64,000 nt of DNA, from contig AP025062.1 in NCBI GenBank assembly GCA_036186865.1, forward strand, positions 25,116,057-25,180,056, in the 5' to 3' direction. Shown one piece after another: positions 1 through 11,980 of the stretch. The notes beneath the pieces are model-generated. The model saw nothing but the letters and a program-made list of their open reading frames with translations, had not been told where the DNA came from and searched no databases. How positions within the stretch are numbered: the first letter of the stretch is position 1; every line of letters starts with the position of its first letter. The DNA comes from Eustoma russellianum. Its lineage: Eukaryota; Streptophyta; Magnoliopsida; Gentianales; Gentianaceae. Position numbers and translations under genes: made by a program.

Positions 1-825
1 CTGGGAGTTTGGAATAGGTGTCTGTGGATTGCCTCTAGGCTGTTGATATTGCTGCTGTTGTGGTCGCTGCTGTGCTGTAGGACCCCTCCTTGGTACCTTG
101 ACCCATCTTCCAGGTCTACCACTACTCGCCTTCTTGGGTCTCTTGACTCTGTTTTCCTCATCATCATGCTACAAGTTGCTCTACCCAGTAACATGCATCC
201 AGTAGCTCTCTAAAATGCTAGACATTGGCATTCACCACTCTTGTGTGAATGCGAGTATTCAGACCTCTTTCAAACTTTACCATCTTTAGGTGCATATCGC
301 CCATCGTAGAAGGCATAATCTCCCCAAGGCGTTAAACTGATTGGCGTACTCCGCCAACGATATGACTGGCCCCTGTCTCAATGCCTCGAAAGCCCCTATC
401 TTCTGCAAAGTCACTGATGGCCGGACGTAGAACTTCTTAAACTCTTCTTTGAACCTGGCCCAAACGACTAGCTGTTGCAAATCCATCACCGTGGTAGTCC
501 ACCACTTGTCAGCTTTACCAATTAGGAATGGCCGGATCACCATATTCCTTATCTCATCAGGCACCTACAATAGTACACAATTGTTCTCCACCTCGCTTAG
601 CCATTTATCCGCGTCATCCGGGTCAGCACGCCTGTCGAAGGTAGGGACGTGTACCCGGTTCATCTCTCCATAATAGTACATGGTCCCATACTGCTTCTGT
701 GCTGCAGCTCGATTCACTGCATGACCGATCTATATCGCTACGTCACTAGTGCCTACAGAAGGGTACCATGGTTCTGGCTCTAGTTGTCATTTCTATCACC
801 GTTATGGGTCTCTTCGTGGAGGCAT
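1..825 (-). pseudogene. Ty3/Gypsy gag remnant, truncated by window edge
   Basis: Read from 825 leftwards, the minus strand starts with ATG and MPPRRDP, the same start as the Gypsy gag at 34151. It then encodes a YYGEM..HVPTFD stretch, a retrotransposon gag domain (motif KADKWWTT, clearest at 286-564) and a basic Gln-rich tail with RPGRWVK near 90-130. All of these match the intact gag at 33074-34151. In-frame stops (for example near 564) and frame changes break the reading frame. The family role is the capsid-like Gag that packages element RNA. The pol region would lie to the left, outside the window. This is seen by residue-pattern comparison only, and I infer the same Gypsy clade as the 26895-37017 element. 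Confidence 0.8.
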
Positions 826-1132
826 CTTGCTGTAAACATTGCGATTTATTTAATTCAATAAGGTATTATGAAAGTAAGGGCTACTACGATCGTGTCAAGG
901 AGACATGCAAAAGGTCATGATCAAAACTTAAATAATGCAAGTAATTAAAATCATATAGACACAATATTGTCCAAGGTATGCGTACCCATCAACCGATCAT
1001 CCTTTAAGTCTAAGATCATTTTTTATTTCTAAGATCATTGCTCAGATATACGATCGTCACTTATGTCTAAGATCGTCACTTAAATCTACTATCATTGCTT
1101 AATCTAAGTTTCCGATGTGGACTTAGAGCCAT

Positions 1133-1144
1133 GCTCTGATACCA
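1133..1144 (-). other. Primer binding site (tRNA-iMet) of the left Gypsy element
   Basis: The minus strand reads TGGTATCAGAGC, the usual plant LTR-retrotransposon site complementary to the 3' end of initiator Met tRNA. It lies two bases from the LTR edge at 1147, between the LTR and gag, which fixes the minus orientation of the element. Confidence 0.85.
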
Positions 1145-1146
1145 CT

Positions 1147-3527
1147 TGTAGTGTCGCTTCCCCAGCCCTAGCACTTGAAACGGTTCACCCGCTATATTCT
1201 GCTAAGAGAAATACAAGGCGTCGAAACAAATCACATACGCGTCAGCAATGTGATTTCGACTATTATAGCAGAAACGTCATAAAATTAAAACAACGGAAAT
1301 AAACCTCAAATAGCAGTTCTACAAGTCTAAGAAATGTCTAAATTCAAAAACATAAATCGTATCTTAATAGAGTGTCTCTAATTCTCAAAATATCAAATCT
1401 CAAATCCATTAAAAAAAGTCTCAAATTAAATCCCATAAATAATTTCTCTCGCCAATCCTCGAACTCATCAGTAACCCCACTTGGATTCATCCTTGATGAA
1501 CACTAGATCATAACTATGATTCTCTGCAAAATGTCAACAAGTGTAGTGTGAGTGACAAAGTAGTGTCCATTAAGTAGCCTGTCTGTAACCACAATGGGAC
1601 CATACATGGAGAAACAAGTGTAAAAAAAATAATTAAACAATTTTACGAAAATATCGACCTTTCCATTTGCAAATAAGTTAAATATAATAACTTTACAATC
1701 AAACAAGCATTAAATCCAAATGTGCAACTTCCCCTCAAATAACCAATCAATGTTAGACAAAGTTTAAATGATGCAAAGTTCCAAAACCGATGCAATGCAA
1801 AGTTCAAAAGTCCAAATTCAAACTTGAAGTCCAAAATCCAAAATCTGATTCCAAATTGGTCCAAAGTTCCAAAACAAAGTTCAATGTAATTGCTATATCA
1901 CCTTTCTTACGAGTGACTTAGAAGTTAAGGCCTACAAATTGATCAGCCTAATAGTCAATATGTCTAGATGCGCTACCAAAATAGTCAATGTGTCTAGACG
2001 CCCTAAGTGGTGGTCAATATTATGAGCGCCCTATCAAAATAGTGAATATGCTTGGGTGCCCTGCTTGTTTGGGATCAATTCTGCTTAACGATATATTTCA
2101 CCTTGTAAGGGTGAATTTCGCAAAATGCACAACGAATAAGTCCAAATAATTCCAAATATCAAAATATTCCTAACTCCTGCGTATCCATATACATATATAT
2201 GCTCACGTCTATACATATGCATACACGTACATCCCTTGTTCACATCCCCTAATTGCCTTGTCTAACCTCCCTCAGCCCAGCCCAAACCCGCGGCACACTC
2301 CCTTTCTTCCCCCTTCTTTTGTTTTATTCTTTTCCTTCTTTCCCTTCTGGTCTGGCGGCCCAACCCTTTTTTCCTCTTGCTCGGCCTAGCGACTCGACTT
2401 TCTCCCCTTCTTCTCTGCCCGACGGCCCAACAGACCCTTTTTTCTTTTTTTCCCTTTTCTTTCTACAAGGCCCATTTTCTTCCTCCCCTTTCTTCCCTCA
2501 GCCTACTCCACTCTCAGCCCCCAGCGCACTCCGAATCCCCCTCAGCCGGCAGCCCGATACCCAACCCTCTCAGCCCCTAGCTCGCCCAAACCCTAACTCC
2601 CCCCAACTCCCCTACCCCACCCCTTGGCCCCACACCACACACACTCTATACACCAAACACCACGCACAACACACACAGTTCGCTCACAACACACAGGACA
2701 CCACACACGCGCACAACGCGCCTCCCATCATCGCCCATGCGCCGCCGCCTCGGCTTCACGCGCTGTCGCTGGAGCCATCTCCACCACTGAAAACCACTTC
2801 AATCTAATTTCCAACCTTATTCAACCCTCAATTCTTACAAAATTTTAACTTTTCCACCCACTACAAGAAGTCATACTCAGATTCATATAAAATTCACCAC
2901 AAATTAACACACACATATTTATACAAATAGTATAGATTGCAAATTATATACATATGAAGATTATACAAAATCCTTACACTTATAAACACTTCGGCCGAGA
3001 CATATATAGACAATATACATATACCTTTTCGGCTTTTATTCACATAAAATACAAAATATTGCATCTTTATATCTATATATACAAAACACACGGCATACAT
3101 TTATACATAATCACTCATCTATACAACTACTTATACTCATGCATGATCCTCAAGTTTGTACAAAATGTACCTATAATTTTCGTAATAACATAACGAATAC
3201 AGAGAGGGTACTTACTCATATGTGTATTAGACTACACAATTGATCAATCTTAGGTTTGACTGAAAGAAAAATCTTGTTTTTCTTCCCTTAGGCAGTGACG
3301 ACTGAATGTGACTAGGGTGAGGTTGGGGTAGGGTTTAAGTATAATAAATGGATAGTTAGATATCCTAATGGATAAAATAGAATATTTTATTCTAAAACTA
3401 ATCAGTTAAAGTTTGATTTTATCCTTGTTTATCTATCTGACCAAATATGAGTTTAAATAACAATTATCCTACATTTATATTTATAGATTGCATTTTTATT
3501 TTTCTTTTAAAAAAATCAAATATAACA
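1147..3527 (-). repeat. 5' LTR of the left Gypsy element
   Basis: The LTR edge next to the primer site starts TGTAGTG, and about 40 bases in it shares a GGTTCACCC block with the LTR of the intact Gypsy element (TGTAGCG, GGTTCACCCG). The far edge is placed at TATAACA (3521-3527) because minus-strand plant LTRs should begin TGTTA. That edge is an inference, since the matching second LTR lies outside the window. The length would be about 2.4 kb, close to the 2586 bp of the intact relative. Inside is a pyrimidine-rich, then CA-rich tract (about 2253-2800) that creates long but meaningless open frames. No gene is seen. Confidence 0.55.
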
Positions 3528-4837
3528 TTACGTCTCAAAAATATTATCATAGTTAACTTTTTAATATAATATAAATTATATCGGAAAAATCTTTTTTTAA
3601 ACCGACAAAAAAAAACACACAATTTATATCATGTTCATATTGAAAAGGTTACGTGAGAGCAGACTAGTTTTACCCTGGAATGCCCGAATACTTTTCCTTA
3701 ACATTCTTTTCCCACCAACAATTCAAATGTAAATATCACCTTTTTTGTCATAACCAAAACGAAACAAATAATATATACTTTTGTTATAACAACCATTATT
3801 CCGTTTTACGAACTTATATTCTCTGTTCTTTTCTTTTTTTGTTTTGTTTCTTCTTTTACCGTTTTACGATATTATCTCTAAATCTCTCTTGCCCAAAAAT
3901 ATTTTTCTAATTTTTATATTAACTTTTTTTAAAAATATTGTCTATTTTCAAAAGTGAGAATATCTTAATAACAAAAGTTTTCACTGCCATTTCGATTAAC
4001 ACTTACATGATCTTTTCAATTTACATGAATCAACCAACTAATTTAGAATATGAACAATGACCAAATTAGTTTCACTTTTTTACTATTCTACAATCAAACT
4101 ATTTTAATATTTTTCGAAATAGAAGAGTAAAAATAATAACTTTTCCCTATAAGACCAGTGGCCTACTTTTAAATTAGCACGTAACATGGTTTCCAAATGT
4201 GATATACGTATATGCATAAGCCTTCTCTTAGAATATATTATCAAAAATATTATTATAGACGGTTAAAGACATGCTTTAAAAGCTATTATTTAAGACTAAA
4301 TCATCAAATATTTTAATAGAAGTTTTTATACGAGTTACTATTATATTATTTAAGATCAAAAAGGCTAAAAGACTAAATCGTCAAAATTTTAATACAACTT
4401 TTTATACGAGTTATTGTCGTATTATTTAAGATAAAAAGACTAAAAGCATTATTACAGATGGTTAAACATATTCTTTATTCTTTATGACTGGTGTGTAAGA
4501 CATTAAACAACACATTAAAGTGGCGTATCTCGCACAGTTACGTGCCAAGGACAAAAAGATTGAACTTTCAGCTCTATTTTGCATAAATTTTTGATTCAGC
4601 TAACACCAGTTGGCCTCCTACTCTTTCAAATATTAGCAATCTGCCACTATAGTTTTCCCTTTCTTTTTTTTTTGTGTTATTTCATAATTATCCATTATTG
4701 TTAGAAATCCATAGACCGATTAGTATCTTATATCTAATTTTATTTAGTATTTATTAATTATTACTTCGACAACCACTAATCCACTATCACCCTTCTGTTT
4801 TTCTTTGTCTATTTTCACGACAGATGACCATTCTAAT
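3528..4837. other. AT-rich intergenic stretch with a 77-bp tandem duplication
   Basis: No coding sequence is supported. A direct duplication of about 77 bp occupies 4294-4370 and 4371-4445, each copy starting GACTAAATC and containing TTTTTATACGAGTTA. The segment 3890-4130 loosely resembles 5340-5530, suggesting two decayed copies of one AT-rich element. The second of these begins with a Stowaway-like CTCTCTCCGTTTTAG. Confidence 0.5.
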
Positions 4838-4852
4838 GAGATATAATCTAAT

Positions 4853-5192
4853 CTTTTTTTTTTTTGGGACATGTCGGGATCAAAACTCCAATATAACAAC
4901 AAAGCAATTACAACCAATGTAATAGAGATTATATAAAGAGAAATCTCATCTTCCTTAATCCAACAACCATCGATGTCGTCAATTCTTCTTGTGTGGGTAT
5001 TTTTTTGACATCCACTCCCGTAGACGTTGACCTATTTTTCCAAGGAGCTAAATCGATATTTGGAATATAAATCCTTTGTAAGCAAAAGTTATTAGGCAGA
5101 AAGCCATAGACGTTGACCTCTTTTACCAAAGAGCTAAATCGATATTTGAAACGTAAATCCTTTGTGAGTAAAAGTTATTGGGCAGAAAGCCC
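4853..5192 (-). mobile_element. Short retroposed insertion with poly(A) tail
   Basis: A perfect 15-bp direct repeat, GAGATATAATCTAAT, sits at 4838-4852 and 5193-5207. Between the copies, the left end has a run of 12 T (4854-4865), which is a poly(A) tail on the minus strand. This is the signature of target-primed reverse transcription of an RNA copied on the minus strand. The body contains an 86-bp tandem duplication (5018-5103 and 5104-about 5190, sharing TAGACGTTGACCT and GAGCTAAATCGATATTTG). I do not recognise the source RNA. It could be a SINE, a 5'-truncated LINE or a processed transcript. Confidence 0.75.
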
Positions 5193-5520
5193 GAGATATA
5201 ATCTAATATGATTACCGAAATTTACGTCTATATTTGCTAGACGCTTTTAAATATAGTGACCCAATATTCAGATTTGAGTTTTAGTAGTGTATAAAAAAAA
5301 CTACACAATTCTTAGCAATCCACTAAAAATGAATAGTAATTAGCACTCTCTCCGTTTTAGTAATATTTAGTTTTTCTTTTGGTCTATTTTAAAAATATTA
5401 TACACTTTCTAAAAATATTAATATATTAACATAAAAATTTGCATGCAATCATTTCAATTAACAATGTATCTAGTCTTTTTTAAATAGTCAAACAAATATA
5501 GAATAAGAATAATGATCAAA

Positions 5521-5950
5521 ATATGTACATGCATAGATAACACAATAATAGAAATATGTGCTAGTGAAGAGATTTTTTATTAAACATAAATAGAAATAGT
5601 CATAACAGTGGATATGCACAAATGATTGAAACACAAAGACCAAAACAAAAAAAAAGTTGACTTTGCAATTTTTTGTTTTGGTCGTTGTCTTTCAATTATT
5701 TTTGTATATCCACTGTTGTAACTATTTTAAAATCGGAAGTTTTCTATTTATGTTTAATAAAATCTATTCACTAGTACATATTTTTATTATTGTGCTATAT
5801 ATGCATGTACATATAGAGCCGGAGGTCTCACTGGAAGCAAACTCTCTATCCCTTGGGAAAGAAGTATTGTTTGTCTGCCTCTCACCCTCGTCAGACCCTA
5901 GCGATAGTTTTTGTTATCGTTAAAATATATTGTGTTTGATTGTTGTGGTT
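5521..5950 (+). repeat. SINE/LINE-3'-end-like repeat preceded by an inverted copy of its own 5' part
   Basis: The right part (5656-5950) matches 37354-37653. It contains GAGCCGGAGGTCTCACTGG at about 5817 and a CTCTCTATCCC block and ends in a TTG-rich tail (about 5938-5950). This layout resembles the 3' ends of Au-type SINEs and RTE-type LINEs of plants. The left part (5521-5650) is the reverse complement of about 5656-5814, with small gaps, meeting at a run of A/T near 5650. The two arms could form a hairpin of roughly 130 bp. The family assignment is from memory of its 3' layout and was not searched. Confidence 0.55.
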
Positions 5951-6222
5951 GATCAAAATATAGACAAAAAAGCTTTAATTCCTCAAATTATATTCAAATA
6001 AACTACAACAAGACACGGACAGTATTTACTTTCCTTCAACTCAAAAGAATTACGAGTAATTATTACTTTCTGAATAAATGTATCTTGCTTCTAGATTCTG
6101 TAAATTACGTAAACTAGAAAGCTAATGTTGACCACATTTCGAGTTTACTCAATCATATCCACCACGTCATTATTAACTGCCAAAATTTGTACTAATCCCA
6201 TTTTCACACTTTGCTCCCCCAT

Positions 6223-6229
6223 TATAAAT
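6223..6229 (+). promoter_or_regulatory. TATA box of the host gene
   Basis: TATAAAT lies 125 bases upstream of the chosen ATG at 6354, in a CT-rich setting. Plant initiation normally falls about 30 bases downstream, so a leader of about 95 bases is expected. A CCACGTCA motif (bZIP/ABRE-like core) is present near 6160. Only the motif match is seen. Confidence 0.6.
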
Positions 6230-6353
6230 CTCCATTTTTTTCCACTGCAAAAGTCCCCTTCCCATCTTTTCACGCTTTTTCTCTTCAAAATCTTCTGTCA
6301 CGACACGTTTCTTGATTCATCTTCTCCCAATCTCTATCCACAAAAATCCCAGT

Positions 6354-7301
6354 ATGGAAATTTCAGAAATCGGTATAATAACCGAGTTTGAAGCTGGAAT
6401 GAAATGCTTTCAAAACCCATCATTTTTTTCTCGATTATTTTGGTTCTCCACCGTTGAAAATCCACCCCAATTGTACAGTTTCTGGAAATGGGGTGCTTTA
6501 ATTGTTGCATTATTAGCTACTTTTACCCGATTGTTGAAGAAACTTAAATTACTGATTCTTCATATCCGTAGACTTAAGCCATCCCCTGAATCTATACTCC
6601 AACACCTGCATGTTGACTTTGATCTCACCGATGACGACGACGATGATAATCAAACCTCTAATGTTTCGTCCGATGACGAAGAAGACGAGCTCAGGTCTCC
6701 GGATTCCGATGATTTGAAGTTGTATACAGATTTCGGAATCAAGGGATCAAACAATCGAGGGCTGAATGGTAATTTAAGGCGCCGGCGTGGTCGATGTGAG
6801 AATGGCGGCGATGACTTCAGGTGGGATGATTTTACTGCGGGAAAAAATGTTGTAAAAATGTGGGATAGGTTAGGTTTGAGCTTAGGTTTCGATCCTTTGG
6901 ATGATTCTTCTGATTCCGAAAGCGTAGTTTCGTTCTGGGAGTCCAATAAAAGAGGCGAAAATGTTCTCCGCTCATCTGCCACGTCATCACAGGCGGTGGT
7001 TTTGTCGGCTAAAATGAAGGAGAATAACAGAGGGGTAGTTTTGGAAGCATACGATAGGAGACAGAAAAAGTCTCCGGTGGCTTATGCGGAATGGGACCCA
7101 CTTCAGTGGCCACCGAGACAGGAGGTGAAAGTGATGTCAGGCGGTGTGGGAAAAGTCTACGTCGGGGATGGTGACGATATGGTGGTGGCCGTCGGCGATA
7201 TAAGGAATTTGCAGGCGCCGTTAAAGAGTTTGACCGCCGGCGGCGGTGATTTGTTGTGGGATGCTGACTGGGACGATGAATTCGTTGATTGTTCGGGATA
7301 A
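6354..7301 (+). CDS. Single-exon plant protein of unknown function, acidic, one membrane segment
   Basis: A 315-residue frame if started at the ATG at 6354 (MEISEIG). The in-frame ATG at 6312 is possible but less likely, and the 6354 start fits the TATA box. Residues about 44-58 (ALIVALLATF core) form one hydrophobic segment followed by a basic KK/RR stretch to about 73. An acidic, Ser/Asp-rich region follows (D-run at 93-98, DDEEDE at 108-113). Two tryptophan-rich blocks look conserved: AYAEWDPLQWPP near 243-254 and LWDADWDDEFVD at the C-terminus. No catalytic motif or named domain is recognisable. Codon use, the absence of frame damage, a TATA box and an AATAAA at 7702 support a real gene. 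A membrane-anchored protein with a disordered acidic tail is an inference. It is the only convincing host gene in the window. Confidence 0.8.
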   Translation: MEISEIGIITEFEAGMKCFQNPSFFSRLFWFSTVENPPQLYSFWKWGALIVALLATFTRLLKKLKLLILHIRRLKPSPESILQHLHVDFDLTDDDDDDNQTSNVSSDDEEDELRSPDSDDLKLYTDFGIKGSNNRGLNGNLRRRRGRCENGGDDFRWDDFTAGKNVVKMWDRLGLSLGFDPLDDSSDSESVVSFWESNKRGENVLRSSATSSQAVVLSAKMKENNRGVVLEAYDRRQKKSPVAYAEWDPLQWPPRQEVKVMSGGVGKVYVGDGDDMVVAVGDIRNLQAPLKSLTAGGGDLLWDADWDDEFVDCSG

Positions 7302-7701
7302 ATTCGAAGTTTGTCTGAGTTGGCAGTGACGATTGTCTTGATTATTTGGACGTCAGAGCTGATCTGGCAAACATAAAGTGGGTCAACCCGAAAGATTCAA
7401 AGTTAGTTGAGAAAATTGAATTGAAATATCAATTTTCCCCCTTCTCTCATTTTTACCGGGAGAGTCCGAGTTGGATATAATGGTATTTTTACTATTCGGC
7501 CGGTGGAATAATTCAACTAGTTCTCAAGTCGTTACATCATAATTCAAATTATATGATTTAGATTTGACTGAATTGTTCCCCGACGAAAAGGAAGAAAGCC
7601 CTGTTATCAGTTTTAGATCTTATGTTTGAAAATTAATAATTGTCGCTTTGATATAGGAAATAGGAGAACTCCTCAGCTTATGGATAAATGTAGTTTATGT
7701 C

Positions 7702-7707
7702 AATAAA
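7702..7707 (+). terminator. Putative polyadenylation signal of the host gene
   Basis: AATAAA about 400 bases after the stop codon, with a T-rich stretch (ACTTTTTTC) just downstream. It is the first canonical signal on this strand after the gene that I noticed. Confidence 0.4.
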
Positions 7708-8969
7708 TAAACTTTTTTCAGGCTGTGAATTCATTTCCTATAAATTTACAAATGGAATTTTTTTCTTTTCAATTTTTTTTATAGAATAACAAATGACCTC
7801 ATGGGATATAGATATGTTACTCCCTCCGATTAAGAAAAATATTGTATTGATAATCTTTTTGTATGCATGTACTTTTAAAACAAAATGTATAAAATATCAA
7901 TTATGGTAATTGATGAGGTTTCATTCACCCTTTGGATCACACGTTTGATCATGATAATAAAATGAGCAATTTCAATAGTTGTGTATTGCAAATATGAACA
8001 ACGTTACAAGCCTTGGATTGTTAGTCTAGGAAAAAAATTATTCGACGCTTAAGTCAGTTGTAGGCGTGATCATGACTGATTCCTTTTCTCTGAATGTAAT
8101 GTAATTCGAAAACAATGTTCATTTATTCTCTCTGAATGTGAGTTTGAACATGAACGTGAACATGCATTCTGTCTGGCGGTATTCTCCTCCTTTTATATGA
8201 TTTGGTTCACCAATATATGTGTGGGATTATAGGGTGATGCACATGGTCTGTCCTGCTTATGCATGGGTGCCAAGTGATACCATGTGTCAGCATGTCGAAG
8301 CTGCTCAGGCCGAGGTGGCTTGCCTTGGTTTCAGGGTATTCGTTGGTGGGGCCGACCTAATGCTTGCGTCAAGGTGCAAGGCTCTAGTAGAGGTGAAGGT
8401 TGTGACCGATGTGGTTAACCTTGGTAAGAGACTGGTTGGGGCTGACCTGACAATTGCGTCTAACTAGATTGTGGTAGTGGCTCAAGGGGGCATCTTGCGT
8501 TCTCCGGACATCGTTGACTTAATTACGCATTTGAGGCTAAGTGACTGATGTGAACGCTGGGTGACCTGCAACCTTGTGTGGTTAGGCTGTGTTGAGTGAG
8601 AAGTGCCGAGTTGTTTGCACTTTTAGCTTTTCTAGAGTGTGTTGGTTTTGTCCTCGTTAGATGCCTCCAGATCATCCCTGTCGATCTAATTGAGGAGGCT
8701 GAACTTCTGATAACAGACAATTCACATGACCGTTCCACTATACCACGCTTCTTACATGTAAACACATGATTGGGCGCGTTGTTGAGAAATCATGGTTGAA
8801 TAATTTTCAAAATGCACGATTTAAATTTTACGTGATTTCAAAATGCATGATTTAAATATGTCATATATGTTTTATATGTTGAGAAAAAGGGGTTTGAGTG
8901 ATTTCAAAATGCATGATTTAAATAACGTGTATCAAAGAAATGCATGACATATTTCATGACATGACACGG
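7708..8969. other. Intergenic stretch; decayed repeats, one unexplained 82-codon frame
   Basis: 7824-7850 has a CTCCCTCCGATTAAG end typical of Stowaway-like MITEs, but no partner end was found. At 8219-8467 an 82-codon plus-strand frame lies in unusually GC-rich sequence. It contains an internal near-duplication (GGGGCCGACCTAATGCTTGCGTC against GGGGCTGACCTGACAATTGCGTC, about 100 bases apart). I do not recognise it, and the repeat structure argues for a non-coding transposon part. Nothing else is supported. Confidence 0.4.
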
Positions 8970-11708
8970 TGTTACATTAAACTTGCCTTATATAGTTCAT
9001 ATATAATGTTGTCGTACTAACGAGCCATGAATCTTTAAAGCTTACATCAAATGTTAAGCATTTGTTGTGTTTGAACTATTTTCAGGTGCCACCATTAATG
9101 AACTAAACTAGTTCATTAAGTGAAGTACTTAGTTAATTAAACTAAGTAGTTCATTAAAGGAAGCCATATTTAGAAAAGGCACAAAGGCAACAAGTTGAAG
9201 AAAGGAAAGTTCTCCACCCTCATATCACACGCCATTTTCAACATAAATATATATATATTCAGATTTTTTTTAAAAAGGCACATACATATATATTCCAACG
9301 TACTACCGATACGTTATATATTTTACGTACGTACATTAACATCACACTACTATACTTAACTCATATTTATGAGTATATTCAGGTCTTATATCATATGATA
9401 TAAGTCATGCTGATGACAAATTTATTATGACACGTTAAAAGGTTCTAAACCAAAAATTGTCGTATCGGGTGAATACCGAAACTTTGCCAACGTGCCACGT
9501 ACTTGCCATATATAGATGGCCAGCCCCTACACTTCAAAAATGGCCACAAATTTCGTGGCTTACATGTTATGTGCAGCCATAAGATCATTCCATGTTGGCA
9601 AACACAAATCACCATCAATTAAGGCCAAATTGTGGAGATTCCAAATTCAATTTTGTCAAATGTTGGGCGCCACTTTAAATCAGCCTAAGTGCTGAATATT
9701 AAAGTTTAATTTATGTATATTATGTGTAACATAATATATATAACATGTGCAAAAAGTTGGAATTTAATTAGATAAAAATCGGGTAATCGACAAACGTCGA
9801 AAATTCGGTTTTCTACGTACACGACACATGGAACATTTTGGCATGGCATATAACATGTATCTAGACACTTTTTACATACTTCATACATTATAAAGTGTTC
9901 TAGAAAAATCAACTAAGGGCTGATTGGAATATACCATATGTGTATAATTATTGTGCATTATTTTACAAAGTTTGTAAAAATAAATTCAGCACATGTATAT
10001 GCCATATCACACGCCACTTCAGCCATGATGGAGCTTAGTTGGAGCTTATTTGACACTTATTTGGTATTTTAATTAGTGGAAAATAAGCCACACATGATGG
10101 GTGACTTTGAAGGCGGCAACACACAAGGAAAGATTTCAAAAATGCAACACATGCTGAAAATTTTCAGCACATGTGAATAGTGGCCGAAAATTGCATCTTA
10201 ATTGTGATATATTTGCCTCTTCATTTTCAAGGGATTGATATAATACTACTGTGGCAATATTTTGAATATGTCTAGAATATTGCACATGCTGAAAATTTCA
10301 ACATGTGAAAAAATGAGTTGGCCGATTTTATGGTCATGAATGAGACCAATTTGTTCTCCAAATTATGTGGGATTGATTGTGAGAAAATTGGCAATGTTTT
10401 TATGATTATTTTGGCACATGTTTTAATTGTTATTCTCAGGTTTATACAGTCATCAAATGATGACAAGTCTCATCCAATCAATGAGTGCCAAATAAGCAAA
10501 GCGAAGATGATCATCCAATGAAGTGTGGCCAATTAAGCAAGTGAATGTCACAATGATGCAAGGTATTCTTCCAAGGACTTAAAAGATAATTTTCAAGGGG
10601 AAGAACAAGGCAATAGGGGGCGGCCATATGGAGTTAAAAAGAGGAGAAGAAGAGCAAATCAAAAATAATAAAAGTCTTACAAGTCCAAGAGAGCAAAAAC
10701 GTTTTTACACTTTTCTTCTACACTTCTTTTTTCTTCTCTCTCAAAGCCTATTGTACTCATATTCATACATCTTGAATAGGCTTCATCTATACCACCATAT
10801 ATTCTTTATTGTTGTAAAAGATTGATCAAGGTGTGATCAATCTTGCATCCGCTAGGTGGTGGTGTTCGTGATCGTTGTATTCATTTACAAGGTTTGTAAA
10901 AGGTTGGAGTTGGTATGTAACTCCATCAACCCTATGTGGTAAGGTGTTATTTGTGTTTTGTGATTAGTGCTAACCGAGGAAGGTGTCCTCGAAGACTGGA
11001 GTAGGTTATTTGAACCGAACCGTATAAAATTCCTTGTGTTCTTTACTTTCAGCACTTACTTTCAGTTTTCAGCACAGTGTATCGTTTTTAATCACGTTGG
11101 TAAAAATAGTAAACGAATTTCAAAAATCACGAAACTTTCCAGAATCATATCCACACATCTTAAGGTTAATTTGGCACAAGTTTCAACCCTTTTGAGCAAG
11201 GATAAGTCATTCAAACGTCTAAAGTTCTGAGACTAGTGCAGTCTGATTTTTAGGCTTGCAAAGGTTGAGACTTTGAACGTATTTGACTAACTTCCCAAAA
11301 GCATTTTTCAAAACTATTTCAACCCAATTAATTAAAACTAATAAGGGGTTAGTCATTAAATTTTCAGAGCATTTGGAGTTACGGTTAAATAAGAATTAAT
11401 TTTTTAAATCAGACTACCGTTTCTGGCAGATTTGCGCAATCTGACCACCAACGATTTTTCGAGGGGTTAGAGGTTGTATTTTAATCTGAAATTTTTAGGA
11501 GATACTCAAAACATCTGAGGTTAAGTTCTCTCTGAATTTCAGAATTTTTGAAGATCTGCAACCTAGTTTTCAAAACGTTTTAAAACTTGTCCTGAAAACA
11601 GTAACTGTTTTCAGAAGTTGGGTCTTTGGTTTAAAACAATTTTAAAAACCACATTTTCCGCACCCACTATTCAACCCCCCTTCTAGTGGTGCCTTGAAGA
11701 TCCTACAT
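8970..11708 (+). repeat. LTR-like repeat, copy 1 of a diverged tandem pair
   Basis: This 2.7-kb segment lines up in order with 11709-14090. Shared blocks include the GTTGTACTAACG-like region (9013 against 11715), TTTCAGGTGCCA (9082 against 11791), ATTTCGTG (9550 against 12268), a GATCAAGGTGTGATCAA block (10823 against 13398) and ACCGAGGAAGGTGTCC (10974 against 13547). The last is followed by GTATAAAA/T and a TTTCAGCAC-like region typical of Copia LTR/leader sequence. The end near 11680-11708 has CCCCCCTTCTAGTGGTGCC and CCTACA. No coding capacity was found in it. An LTR of a large Copia element is the best guess. Confidence 0.55.
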
Positions 11709-11938
11709 TATATATATCAATGTTGTACTAACGTTCCATGAAGCGTTAATGCTTAAATCATATGGAAAACATTTGTTGTGTTTACACTATTTTCAGGTGC
11801 CAGATTAAATGAACTAAGCTAGTTCATTAAATAAAGTGCTTAAGGAGATATTTGAAAATGCATATTCTTCATCAAATCTCAACATGAAAAGTTTTTATCT
11901 ACACCACATATATACACGACATACACATACATACATAA

Positions 11939-11980
<42 letters not shown>

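Noticed and set aside
2253..2807. 184-codon plus-strand frame rich in Pro, Ser and Phe
   Set aside because: It is a pyrimidine-rich, then CA-rich low-complexity tract inside an LTR; overlapping frames are open as well and no domain is visible.
3890..4130. Possible Stowaway MITE together with 5340-5530, 7824, 38350 and 57723
   Set aside because: Only single ends resembling CTCCCTCCGT were found; no paired inverted ends with TA duplication could be established.
6650..6982. 110-codon minus-strand frame inside the host gene
   Set aside because: It is a shadow of the plus-strand gene (Asp/Ser codons read backwards).
11945..11976. (AT)n tract
   Set aside because: A simple microsatellite; no further signal around it.
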